A DNA stretch of 30,536 nucleotides from an uncultured Clostridia bacterium (GCA_947166205.1 CAMVDI010000001.1:1-30536), one strand, 5' to 3'; counted from the stretch's first letter, positions 1-7,249 are shown. The notes: generated by a model not told the origin, from the sequence alone. Numbers and translations: made by a program.

Positions 1-1143
1 GGTCCGGTTCTCTGCCGGCTGGGAAGGCTGCGCGGATCCGCTCTCCGGGGAGGCTACGGTAGCCTCATTTTCCGTCGGAACCGCCGCAGGCTCAGCCGGT
101 TTCGGGGTTACATATCCCCTTTCATTCGATCCTCCGCGGGCAGAGGAACCGGTACCGCTGAATCTGAATTCATAGGTGTCATATACGGTTTTATCCTCTT
201 CATCGCTCTGAAGATGCTCCTCGCCCTTCATTCGGTACCCGTCCAGCGCGCTGATCATCTCCTCCGCGCTGGCGAACCTGTCATCCGGATGGAACGCGCA
301 GGCCTTCAGAACGATCCCCGCCAGCTCCTCGTCCGCGTACCGCGGTGGCGGAATCTGTTCACCGGATACGCGGCGCACGACCGCGTTATCGCTGTCCTCG
401 CTGGTGATTCTTTCGTTGACGGGCAGAAAGGGAAGCCGGTTTCCGTTCAGCAGCCGGTACAGCACCAGGCCCAGGGAGTAGATATCCGCCCGGATATCCG
501 CCTTCTGATTGCTGTAGATCTCAGGGGACATGTAGTTGTAGGTGCCCTTCCGGGACATGGCCGTCGCGCCGGTTCCCAGCGCCCTGGCCGTCCCATAGTC
601 CCCGAGTTTATAGATCCCCCTGTCGTTTACAAAGATATTCTGGGGCTTGATGTCCCGATGGATCATCTGATGATCGCTCAGGACGCTGATCGCTGTGGCG
701 ATATCCTTTCCCAGCGCGACAACATCCTGTGTGGACATTCCCTTTTTGATACGTTCTGTCAGAGGGGTCAGCAGCTCCATGCGGAGAAAGAGATCATACC
801 CGATATCCCCTTCTTTGGGGATAATCTTATGATCCTCATAGGTGACGATATTCGTGTACCCCTGAAGCTTGTGCATCGCGTCGATCTCATCCGCGATGGA
901 CTGAAGCATGTAATTGTAATAATGCCTCGCGGACTCCTCATCCGAGAAAACCCCTTCTCCGATCAGGGTATCGATCTCCGCCTCATCCTTGGGAATGGAA
1001 ATATGCTTCACGGCGGCATAGTAGATCTTCCCGCCGATCACATCCCGTTTGACCTTCCACACGGCGCCGAAGGATCCTTCGCCGAGCTTTTTTTCCACTT
1101 CCCATTCGCCCCACAAAGGGCAAAACTCATGGATATCCTTCAT
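1..1143 (-). CDS. Ser/Thr protein kinase, Hanks type (C-terminus outside window)
   Basis: The visible 381 codons encode a eukaryotic-type protein kinase that should phosphorylate Ser/Thr residues on cytoplasmic proteins. The glycine loop GEGSFGAVW lies at residues 21-29, the ATP-binding Lys in AAVKH at 46, a candidate helix-C Glu at 86, the catalytic loop HRDIKPQN at 162-169, a DYG variant of the DFG motif at 182-184, and YMSPEIY serves as the APE motif. After the kinase fold the chain becomes Pro/Glu/Ser-rich, like a linker, before the window ends, so any membrane or sensor domain is unseen. The ATG at 1143 is preceded by a weak GGTGGG. The gene is divergent from lanM and carries the locus-wide promoter motif upstream. 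The likely partners are the FHA protein and the PP2C phosphatase of this locus; this pairing is inferred. Confidence 0.93.
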   Translation of the reverse strand, partial: MKDIHEFCPLWGEWEVEKKLGEGSFGAVWKVKRDVIGGKIYYAAVKHISIPKDEAEIDTLIGEGVFSDEESARHYYNYMLQSIADEIDAMHKLQGYTNIVTYEDHKIIPKEGDIGYDLFLRMELLTPLTERIKKGMSTQDVVALGKDIATAISVLSDHQMIHRDIKPQNIFVNDRGIYKLGDYGTARALGTGATAMSRKGTYNYMSPEIYSNQKADIRADIYSLGLVLYRLLNGNRLPFLPVNERITSEDSDNAVVRRVSGEQIPPPRYADEELAGIVLKACAFHPDDRFASAEEMISALDGYRMKGEEHLQSDEEDKTVYDTYEFRFSGTGSSARGGSNERGYVTPKPAEPAAVPTENEATVASPESGSAQPSQPAENRT

Positions 1144-1220
1144 CTGTCCCACCGTTCATAGTACCGTCTTCATCTGACGGCAGTCTCTCTTCCCCGGCAT
1201 TTCAATCGAAACCACATTAT

Positions 1221-1253
1221 CCATCTATATACAATTCATTCTGCACTGTTACA
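1221..1253 (-). promoter_or_regulatory. Candidate ECF-type promoter for the kinase gene
   Basis: On the minus strand TGTAAC (1253-1248) is followed after 17 bases by ATATAGATGG (1230-1221). The same arrangement, TGWAAC-N17-RTATAKMATG, stands before both precursor operons in this window. It does not resemble a TTGACA/TATAAT promoter at the -35 element. Reading the motif by eye is direct; assigning it to the ECF-like sigma factor at 17650-18156 is inference. Confidence 0.55.
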
Positions 1254-1410
1254 TTTCCTGCTTTTTCTGTTTTATTTTTCTGTTTTTCAATTTGAAGATC
1301 TTCTGCCTTCTCAGTGGTTCTCTTTCTGTAGGAAGAAGTGCCGATCCGAACGGTGATTCCGAGCACTTGCGAATATGTGAACATGCCTGATTCATCCGGG
1401 CCGCAGGCAG

Positions 1411-1443
1411 TGAAACCGGAATGGAACCGCTGTTGTATACATA
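1411..1443 (+). promoter_or_regulatory. Candidate lanM promoter (variant of locus motif)
   Basis: TGAAAC at 1411-1416 is followed after 18 bases by GTATACATA at 1435-1443, about 40 bases upstream of the lanM ATG. The spacing is one base longer than in the three best copies of the motif, so this copy is weaker support. GTATACAT also partly resembles an ordinary -10 element. Confidence 0.4.
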
Positions 1444-1484
1444 ACAAAGAAGATTTGTGAAAGGATCGCATAAGGTTGTAGAAT

Positions 1485-4268
1485 ATGGATGAGAGCAGAG
1501 ATGTGATTGCGGAGGTGCTGAGGGAAAGCCGGTGCATGGACTTTCTCCGGCAGGACGCAAAGGAAACGCTGGGCAGCATCCGGAAGGCCGTTCCCGGGGC
1601 GGCGGCTTTTCTGAGCGAAGAAGCGGAGAAGTGCCTGGAACAGAATTATTTCGACCGGATGGAGACGCTTTTTCAGCAGGCTCTGTGGACGGAAATCCGG
1701 GGAGACACGGGATATGCGGATCCAGTCGGCATGATTCTGGGCAAGCCCCGGGAAAAAGCGGCGAGAAATGCCGCGGAGGCGCTGTATCAGAGGGCATCCG
1801 GAGAAATCGAAGCCTTTCTGGCGGGGAAGTATCCGCTTCTCGGTGAATATAAGAATAAAATCCGGCAAAATTATACGGACAGCATCCGGGAATTCCTTCA
1901 GGCCTTCGCGGACCGCCGGGAGGAAATATCCCGCCGTTTTTTCGGCGGGAAGAAGATACATTGGATTCTGAAGCTGTCCGCCGGCGGGTCGGATGTTCAT
2001 CGGAACGGCCGCTGCGTGCTGGCCGTGGTTACGGACGCGGGCACGGTATACTACAAGCCCCATGACTGCGGGATAGACAGCCTGTACCATGAGATCGTCG
2101 CGGCCTGGTTCTCCGACTGCACGGCGGCCGCGGACGTGGTGGAAGGAAAGGGATACGCGTTTGTTTCCTGCCTGGAGCATGAGCCCGTAAATACGGAAGA
2201 GGACATCGCTTCCTATTATCGGAATTTCGGAATGCTTTCGGCCCTGTTTCACGGCCTGGGCAGCACGGACATGCACCAGGAGAATATCATTGCCTGCGGA
2301 GCGAAACCTGCATGCGCGGACGTAGAGACCATCCTCTGCCCCGGTCTGGTTCCGGATTCCGAAGAAAGCCGGTCTGAGCGGCGCGGGGACAGGCTTTATC
2401 TGGAAAGCTCCCTGATCCGCACCGCCGTTCTTCCGGTCAGGGATTTTCAGGCGCCGCTTTTTTCTCCGCTTTACGGGGGGGAGGACGGCAGCTTTGCCTG
2501 CCTGCCCGTTCTGGAGGGAAAGCCTGTGCCCGTAACTGGCTATGAGGAAAACTTCATACAGGGCTTCGGGGAGGGTTACGCGCGCGTGCTGCGCCATCGG
2601 GAGGAGATCCTGGAGATCATCGGATCCCGAAGGGAGGCGGCCCTTCGCTCCGTTCTGAAGAATACCCGATACTACTGTCTGATCCGTGACATGCTTTATC
2701 AGCCGAAATATCTGAAGGATACGGAAACGAGGCTGGAGATCCGCGAAAAACTTCGCAGAACAAACAAGTCTCCCGATGAAAAAGTCAGTCAGAAAATGAC
2801 CCAATATGAATGGGACTGCCTCCTGAACGGGGATATTCCTTATTACTGCTCCGCGATTGACGGCCGGGATCTCTGCGGAGCGTCCCCCGAAATGGTCGTC
2901 TGCCCGAATTTCTTCCGCTCAAGCCCTCAGGAAACCGCGAAGAGATTTCTTTCGCGCCTGTCGGGGGAAGAAAAGCGGTTCGAAACGGAACTGATCCGCT
3001 TCTTCTTCCGCCACGCGCCGGTGGATGAGCAAGAAACGGATCGGAACAAAACGGAAATCCGGGTCGGAGAAAGGATCGATGCGGATCGCCTGGAAGCGGA
3101 AATAAGCGGAATCCTGAAGGAACTGCGGGGAGACCTGATCCATACCCCGGACGGCGAACCCTTCTGGTTGAGCACTTCTGTTTTCATGAACGCCATGACG
3201 GACTGCGGAAACCTGACCTGCCTGGCGGACGCGGCACAGTTCTGCGCCGGAATCATGCGGTCCGGCCTGCCGGCGGAGCTGAGGCGTGAGGCCGCGGATC
3301 TGGCCGGAATGATTGTCCGCCGGATGGAGGAGGAACTGGGTTCCTGGGAAAAGCTGGGGGAAGGCGCGGAAGACCTGCAGGCCGTCATTCCGCCGGGACG
3401 GGACACGGGTTTCGGAGGCCTCCTGCAGGCCTGCCGGGGGATGAACCGCGCGGGAATCAGGGCCGCGGACAGTCTGTGCGCCAGGCTGACCGATCTGGTT
3501 TTCGTATGGAATATGCCCCAGTCCCCCCGTTCCTCCGCGGCGGAAGGAACGGCCGGACTGCTGCTGGGCTTGTCCGCCCTGCCTGCAACAGAAAAAGCAG
3601 ATGCCGGCATACGCCTCTGCGCTGAAAGGCTCCTGGAGTCGGAATCCGCCGCGGCCGATTTTCCCCGGGGCCTGGCGGGAACAGGCGCTGCCCTGTGCGC
3701 GGCCTACTCCCGGTTCGGGGAAGACCGGTACGGGGAGTCGGCACTGGCGGCGTTTGAGAGGATCCTGTCGGAATATGACTCGCAGATCAATGGCTGGCGC
3801 GATGGAAGTATTCAGCCGAAATGGCTGGCGCCAAAAGAGCCCTGCGAGGCTGGAATCTATCTGGCTTCGGCGTTTGCGCTGGACTGTCTCAGCTGCGCGC
3901 ATGAAGGACGCGGGAAGGATCCTGCCGGTTCCGGCGTATGCGCAAGGCTGATGGAAAAGGCCCGGTCCGCCGCGGAGATCTCGCTGGAATGCCTGATGAA
4001 GCGGGATCGGCTTCTCCAGACGGATACCCTTGATCAGGGAAACGCGCTTTGGATCCTTGCGCTGCTCAGGGCGGGCGAAACGGAAAAGGCGAACGGGGTT
4101 CTTTCGGCCATGCTCCGCAGAAAAAAGGAAAAAGGAACCTTTATCGTGAACCCTCCCGGCATTCGCAGCACCTTCGACGCTTCCTTCTGGATGGGATCCG
4201 TGGGAATCGGCTTCATGATGACATTCTTCAGCGACGCGGGCAGCGAAAAAAAACAGAAAACAGAATAA
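1485..4268 (+). CDS. lanM: Class II lanthipeptide synthetase (LanM) with intact dehydratase and degenerate cyclase
   Basis: This 927-residue protein has the length and layout of LanM enzymes, which phosphorylate Ser/Thr of a precursor core, eliminate phosphate, then add Cys thiols. The N-terminal DUF4135 dehydratase is well preserved: SDVHRNGR near 169-176, YYKP with Lys191, and STDMHQENII with Asp262, His264 and Asn267, followed by Asp279 in ADVET. These match the catalytic set known from CylM. The C-terminal LanC-like part (about 680-915) has lost its zinc and catalytic residues: the usual CHGN reads DQGN at 850-853, the usual HG reads RG at 728-729, and the W-C-x-G motif is replaced by WLAPKEPCEAG (780-790) with wrong spacing. 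The predicted product is therefore dehydrated but not cyclised by this enzyme. The RBS is weak (AAGG). The precursors follow directly downstream. Confidence 0.9.
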   Translation: MDESRDVIAEVLRESRCMDFLRQDAKETLGSIRKAVPGAAAFLSEEAEKCLEQNYFDRMETLFQQALWTEIRGDTGYADPVGMILGKPREKAARNAAEALYQRASGEIEAFLAGKYPLLGEYKNKIRQNYTDSIREFLQAFADRREEISRRFFGGKKIHWILKLSAGGSDVHRNGRCVLAVVTDAGTVYYKPHDCGIDSLYHEIVAAWFSDCTAAADVVEGKGYAFVSCLEHEPVNTEEDIASYYRNFGMLSALFHGLGSTDMHQENIIACGAKPACADVETILCPGLVPDSEESRSERRGDRLYLESSLIRTAVLPVRDFQAPLFSPLYGGEDGSFACLPVLEGKPVPVTGYEENFIQGFGEGYARVLRHREEILEIIGSRREAALRSVLKNTRYYCLIRDMLYQPKYLKDTETRLEIREKLRRTNKSPDEKVSQKMTQYEWDCLLNGDIPYYCSAIDGRDLCGASPEMVVCPNFFRSSPQETAKRFLSRLSGEEKRFETELIRFFFRHAPVDEQETDRNKTEIRVGERIDADRLEAEISGILKELRGDLIHTPDGEPFWLSTSVFMNAMTDCGNLTCLADAAQFCAGIMRSGLPAELRREAADLAGMIVRRMEEELGSWEKLGEGAEDLQAVIPPGRDTGFGGLLQACRGMNRAGIRAADSLCARLTDLVFVWNMPQSPRSSAAEGTAGLLLGLSALPATEKADAGIRLCAERLLESESAAADFPRGLAGTGAALCAAYSRFGEDRYGESALAAFERILSEYDSQINGWRDGSIQPKWLAPKEPCEAGIYLASAFALDCLSCAHEGRGKDPAGSGVCARLMEKARSAAEISLECLMKRDRLLQTDTLDQGNALWILALLRAGETEKANGVLSAMLRRKKEKGTFIVNPPGIRSTFDASFWMGSVGIGFMMTFFSDAGSEKKQKTE

Positions 4269-4289
4269 TTTGCCAGAGCATGAAATAAA

Positions 4290-4321
4290 TGAAACAGTTT
4301 TCCCGTTCCCGTGTATAGATG
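4290..4321 (+). promoter_or_regulatory. Candidate ECF-type promoter for plus-strand precursor operon
   Basis: TGAAAC at 4290-4295, a 17-base spacer and GTATAGATG at 4313-4321 form the clearest copy of the locus motif. It lies just after the lanM stop and about 50 bases before the ATG at 4369. The stretch GTTCCCGTGTATA recurs exactly upstream of the PP2C gene. Its position rules out the in-frame ATG at 4270 as the start of the next gene, if the promoter is real. Confidence 0.6.
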
Positions 4322-4368
4322 TTCAGAAACCCAACACGATCAGGAAGGAGGGCCGGGGAGAAACCATT

Positions 4369-4554
4369 ATGGAGAAAAAAGGCAAGGGCGTGGAAATCCT
4401 GTCGTTCGCTTCTGACGTCGGATTTGGTTTGTGCCTTGGGGTCGTTGTGGATCAGTTTGCGGGAACTTCGTTTATCTTCACGGCGATCGGAACAGTTTTA
4501 GGAATCGGACTGGCTTACATACTGAAAAAAGCACGGGAAAAGAAAGGAGTATAA
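4369..4554 (+). CDS. Small AtpZ/AtpI-like membrane protein
   Basis: This 61-residue protein has two hydrophobic segments separated by a short turn and a basic C-terminal tail (KKAREKKGV). The pattern GxxxGVVVDQFAGTSFIFTAIGTVLG resembles the AtpZ/AtpI family of small proteins usually found before F-type ATPase operons, where they are thought to help assembly or ion handling; no ATPase genes are near here. The ATG at 4369 was chosen because it follows GGGGAG at good spacing and lies downstream of the promoter candidate. Its 3' end carries the RBS (AAAGGAG) of the next gene, 3 nt away. As first gene of a precursor operon it could be an immunity or chaperone-like partner; this is inference. Confidence 0.65.
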   Translation: MEKKGKGVEILSFASDVGFGLCLGVVVDQFAGTSFIFTAIGTVLGIGLAYILKKAREKKGV

Positions 4555-4557
4555 AAA

Positions 4558-4896
4558 ATGGCCGCCAATATGGATCAGTTTAAAGCACTGCTGGACGATG
4601 AGGTCTTTGTCAGAAAACTGTCGCAGCTGGAAACCAACGAGGAAGTCCAGAAGGCCTTTGCGGAAAAGGGCGTTGACTTCACCATGGAAGAAATCGATCA
4701 GATCGTTGAAAAGCTCTACGGCGACAGCGCCGAGCTGGACGAGGACAAGCTTGAGGACGTCAGCGGCGGCTTCGTTATTACCACAACGACGCTGACCGCC
4801 ATTGGATGCATCGCTGCGGGCGTTTCCCTTCTGGGAGGCGTCATGGCCGAGGTCAACAACAGCCGCAAAGCAAAGGGCAAGAAGCCGATCTGGTAA
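4558..4896 (+). CDS. Nif11-like leader RiPP precursor A1, single-Cys core
   Basis: This 112-residue peptide has a Nif11-type leader (1-71), with a helical acidic N-terminus and the conserved end ELDEDKLEDVSGG. Cleavage after Gly71 by the C39 exporter at 14646-16784 would release a 41-residue core. The core starts with a Thr-rich stretch (FVITTTTLT), has one Cys in AIGCIAAG, a hydrophobic Gly-rich segment and a basic tail RKAKGKKPIW. The tail resembles that of the minus-strand precursor at 6815-7138 (VKAKGKKKGWW). Five Thr and two Ser are candidate sites for LanM dehydration. The start ATG follows AAAGGAG at 8 nt. It is probably exported and possibly bacteriocin-like; the activity is not known. 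Confidence 0.9.
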   Translation: MAANMDQFKALLDDEVFVRKLSQLETNEEVQKAFAEKGVDFTMEEIDQIVEKLYGDSAELDEDKLEDVSGGFVITTTTLTAIGCIAAGVSLLGGVMAEVNNSRKAKGKKPIW

Positions 4897-4959
4897 TACC
4901 GGAAGGCAGAAATAAAAAACTTATCAACACAAACCAGGGAGAATGAAAGGAGAACAGAA

Positions 4960-5301
4960 ATGACTACCGAAAGCGCAAACAAATTCAATCAGCTGATGGA
5001 AGACAAGGAATTCGTGATGAAAATGCTGGGCCAGGAGTCTGAACAGGCGGTTCAGAAACTGCTCGCTGAAAACGGTGTTGAGATGACCATCGAGGAAGTG
5101 GATGCCCTCGGAGCGACCATGAATCAGTATTTTGAAAAGCTTAACAGCGATGAGCTGGATGAGGACTCCCTCGAGAACGTCGCGGGCGGTTTCGCGATTA
5201 CCCTTGGCGCCGGCGTGTCTTTGTGGGCCGTCGGGAAGGCGATCTTCGCGGTCGGAGCGGCCGGTCTGGCAGTCTATAAGTGGTACAAGAGCGCGCATTG
5301 A
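4960..5301 (+). CDS. Nif11-like leader RiPP precursor A2, Cys-free core
   Basis: This is a 113-residue precursor with a Nif11-type leader ending in DELDEDSLENVAGG (Gly77). The predicted 36-residue core has no Cys, one Thr and two Ser. It contains repeated small-residue spacing (GAGVSLWAVGKAIFAVGAAG) of the GxxxG kind seen in membrane-inserting two-peptide bacteriocins, and ends YKWYKSAH. AAAGGAG precedes the ATG at good distance. It lies 63 nt after precursor A1 in the same operon and is followed by a strong terminator, as expected for a highly expressed structural gene. With no Cys, neither lanthionine nor sactionine rings are possible in the core. Confidence 0.9.
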   Translation: MTTESANKFNQLMEDKEFVMKMLGQESEQAVQKLLAENGVEMTIEEVDALGATMNQYFEKLNSDELDEDSLENVAGGFAITLGAGVSLWAVGKAIFAVGAAGLAVYKWYKSAH

Positions 5302-5317
5302 TGAATCGTTAAGGTTT

Positions 5318-5361
5318 GGTCTCCTGGGACGCGAAAGATTCCGTCTCAGGAGTCTTTTTTT
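5318..5361 (+). terminator. Rho-independent terminator after precursor A2
   Basis: The stem GGTCTCCTGGGACG (5318-5331) pairs, with G-U pairs, to CGTCTCAGGAGTC (5342-5354), and a run of seven T follows at 5355-5361. It separates the abundant precursor messages from the radical SAM gene, which would depend on read-through. Confidence 0.85.
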
Positions 5362-5376
5362 GAGATGAGGGAGCCT

Positions 5377-6372
5377 ATGAATCAGAATTATCAACTCACG
5401 GGGATCAATATTGAGCTGACCACCTGCTGCCCGCTGCGATGTCCGCAGTGCTACTGCTCCCTGGAGGGCGGACGCCATATTCCCCTGGAAACCGCTGTAA
5501 ACGCGATGAAACAGGCCAGGGAGCTCGGAGCCACACATGTCGAACTCAGCGGCGGGGAAACCATGTGCTACCCCCATCTGTATGAGGCCGTTCAGGCGGC
5601 AAGCAGCATGGGCCTGGCGCCGAGCATCGCTGTTTCCGGATGGCATTTCGACGATACCGCGCTTCAAAAACTGAAAGAGGCCGGAATTGATACAATCTAT
5701 GTATCCCTCAACGCGCCAACGGAAGAAAAGAATTCACTTACACGGGACGGATACCGCTATTCTGTCTCGGCGCTGGAAGTTCTGCGCAGAAACCACTTCA
5801 CGGAATCCGCGATCAATTGGGTCGCGCATCGCAATACCGTCGACACGCTTCCGGGAATGATTGAACTGGCTGAAAAATACGAGGTGCCAACCATTTTGAT
5901 CATTGAACCGATGCCAACCGCCAAAGGGGAGATGAATACCTATCCGACAGCTGAGCAGCTGGCTTATCTGGCGCAAATGGTCAAACAACAGCGGGAAGAA
6001 AAAGTGTTCCTTCAGATTCAGCACTGTTTCTCGCCGCTGCTGGCTCTGGCCTCGGAGAGCAAGCTGTGGGGGAACCTCAACCGCGGGGTATACAGGGGAT
6101 GTACGGCCGGGATTGCGAGCTGCTCCATAAACGTTGACGGACAGTATACGCCCTGCAGGCATCTGGAGATTCCGGAGACGTATGATTCTCTGGAAGCGTA
6201 CTGGACACAATCCGCATATCTGACTCAATTGCGTGAGATGGACAGGAACAGGAGAGAGCCCTGCGGTTCCTGCCGCTTTTCACATTATTGCCGGCACTGT
6301 CAGGCGGCAAACTGGCTCAATCAAGGCAGCTTCTTTCTGGGAAATTCCCAATGCCTGCTGTATTCCCGGTGA
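5377..6372 (+). CDS. Radical SAM/SPASM peptide-modifying enzyme
   Basis: This 331-residue enzyme has the radical SAM cluster motif CPLRCPQC (Cx3Cx2C) near the N-terminus, then ELSGGET, the usual GGE SAM-binding strand. Its C-terminus has a SPASM-type Cys set: CTAGIASC with GQYTPC, then CGSCRFSHYCRHC and a last Cys in QCLLY, enough to bind two auxiliary FeS clusters. SPASM enzymes commonly modify peptides through carbon-centred radicals (thioether, C-C or other cross-links). The neighbouring cores almost lack Cys, so classical sactionine formation is unlikely. The ATG at 5377 follows GAGGGAG; an in-frame ATG at 5365 is possible but its SD-like sequence lies inside the terminator stem. It is convergent with the minus-strand precursor genes. 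Confidence 0.9.
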   Translation: MNQNYQLTGINIELTTCCPLRCPQCYCSLEGGRHIPLETAVNAMKQARELGATHVELSGGETMCYPHLYEAVQAASSMGLAPSIAVSGWHFDDTALQKLKEAGIDTIYVSLNAPTEEKNSLTRDGYRYSVSALEVLRRNHFTESAINWVAHRNTVDTLPGMIELAEKYEVPTILIIEPMPTAKGEMNTYPTAEQLAYLAQMVKQQREEKVFLQIQHCFSPLLALASESKLWGNLNRGVYRGCTAGIASCSINVDGQYTPCRHLEIPETYDSLEAYWTQSAYLTQLREMDRNRREPCGSCRFSHYCRHCQAANWLNQGSFFLGNSQCLLYSR

Positions 6373-6431
6373 GCTTGCGGCTATCGAATCGGAACGGCCG
6401 GCAGCGCTGCCTGTGTCATGGAAGAGAACAA

Positions 6432-6473
6432 AAAAGCAGGATCGCAGCATACCATTGCCGCGATCCTGCTTTT
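6432..6473. terminator. Bidirectional terminator between radical SAM gene and precursor B2
   Basis: A 14-bp perfect stem, AAAAGCAGGATCGC (6432-6445) with GCGATCCTGCTTTT (6460-6473), encloses a 14-nt loop. T-rich tracts follow on both strands, longest on the minus strand (TTTTTTGTTC). It serves both convergent operons. Confidence 0.85.
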
Positions 6474-6486
6474 CGTCAACAGAGCA

Positions 6487-6777
6487 TTACATATCCTTCG
6501 TTACCGCGTAGGCAATCAACCGGCCAACCCAGTAAAACGGGTTAATGTATCTCAGCTTGAACCCGCCGCCGGCAACCTTTTCAAGGTCCTCCTCGCTCAG
6601 CTCGCCGGCTCCCTGCTGCTGATCCATGAATTCATCAATCACATCCGCACTGACCGTAATCCCTTTTTCCGCCAGCAGATCGGACACTTCCTGCGCATTC
6701 TGAGCCTTCTCAAGCCTGGCCATCAGATCGCTGTCACTGGTTACAGCGTTCGTAAGTTCCTGAATATTCGCAGCCAT
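6487..6777 (-). CDS. Nif11-like leader RiPP precursor B2, short Cys-free core
   Basis: This is a 96-residue precursor. Its leader begins MAANIQEL, like the MAANMDQF of precursor A1, and ends GELSEEDLEKVAGG (Gly71). The predicted core of about 25 residues is aromatic and basic (GFKLRYINPFYWVGRLIAYA, then VTKDM) with no Cys and a single Thr, so modification by LanM could only involve that Thr. GGGGAG precedes the ATG. It is the second gene of a two-gene minus-strand operon, 37 nt after precursor B1, and ends at the terminator at 6432-6473. Its core differs from the other three and could be the partner of a two-component peptide; that is a guess. Confidence 0.88.
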   Translation of the reverse strand: MAANIQELTNAVTSDSDLMARLEKAQNAQEVSDLLAEKGITVSADVIDEFMDQQQGAGELSEEDLEKVAGGGFKLRYINPFYWVGRLIAYAVTKDM

Positions 6778-6814
6778 TGTTTACTCCCCTTTCATGATTA
6801 TGCTGTATGGTGCC

Positions 6815-7138
6815 TTACCACCAGCCCTTTTTCTTTCCCTTTGCCTTGACGCCGTCAATATACCCCAGCAGAATGCTTCCGCCGATAAAGATGATAGCGC
6901 CTGCCGCGAGAATGCCGCTGAATCCGCCCGCAACATTTTCCAGACTCTCTTCACTGAGTTCCTCGCCGTTCTTTGAAGCTTCCAGCGCGGCTTCCAGATC
7001 GGCGCCGGTCACCTCAATTCCCTCATCCCGGAAGAAACCGGCCATCTCATCCAGGCTCTCGGCATTTGCCAGCTTTTCCTTGAACTGCTCATCCTGCATC
7101 AGCGCCTGTACCTTTGCTACGATCTCCTGATTATTCAT
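6815..7138 (-). CDS. Nif11-like leader RiPP precursor B1, Cys-free core
   Basis: This is a 107-residue precursor with a Nif11-type leader ending EELSEESLENVAGG (Gly72) and a 35-residue core. The core has a Gly/Ala/Ile-rich hydrophobic segment (ILAAGAIIFIGGSILLG) followed by a basic tail VKAKGKKKGWW. Segment and tail share their layout with precursor A1 on the other strand, suggesting duplication of an ancestral precursor. There are two Ser, no Thr and no Cys in the core. AAAGGAG precedes the ATG. It is first in its operon, and the best-spaced copy of the locus promoter motif lies 43-75 nt upstream. Confidence 0.9.
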   Translation of the reverse strand: MNNQEIVAKVQALMQDEQFKEKLANAESLDEMAGFFRDEGIEVTGADLEAALEASKNGEELSEESLENVAGGFSGILAAGAIIFIGGSILLGYIDGVKAKGKKKGWW

Positions 7139-7180
7139 GTCAACTCTCCTTTCAGCTTGTGCTGAGTTTACTTTCTACGC

Positions 7181-7213
7181 CATGATATACACAGACCGGA
7201 ATAAAACGTTACA
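7181..7213 (-). promoter_or_regulatory. Candidate ECF-type promoter for minus-strand precursor operon
   Basis: On the minus strand TGTAAC (7213-7208), a 17-base spacer and GTATATCATG (7190-7181) match the copies before the kinase and precursor A operons. It lies in the 111-nt gap between the LRR gene stop and precursor B1. This implies that the precursors are transcribed separately from the upstream export operon. Confidence 0.6.
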
Positions 7214-7249
7214 GCGAACACCGGACTATTTGCCTCTGCCCGTTTTTTT

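Larger units (their letters stand above)
1144..1484. other. Divergent intergenic region between kinase and lanM
   Basis: These 341 bases hold no convincing gene. They are more AT-rich than the flanking genes and contain the two back-to-back promoter candidates at 1221-1253 (minus) and 1411-1443 (plus). About 155 bases lie between the two, room for regulator binding, but no clear inverted repeat was seen. Confidence 0.6.

Noticed and set aside
214..1161. Long plus-strand open frame opposite the kinase gene
   Set aside because: The minus strand encodes all kinase motifs in order; the plus frame has no recognisable domain and is an antisense shadow.
4270..4368. Upstream in-frame start for the AtpZ-like protein
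   Set aside because: It would lie upstream of the promoter candidate at 4290-4321 and adds a non-family N-terminus; ATG 4369 has better spacing to GGGGAG.
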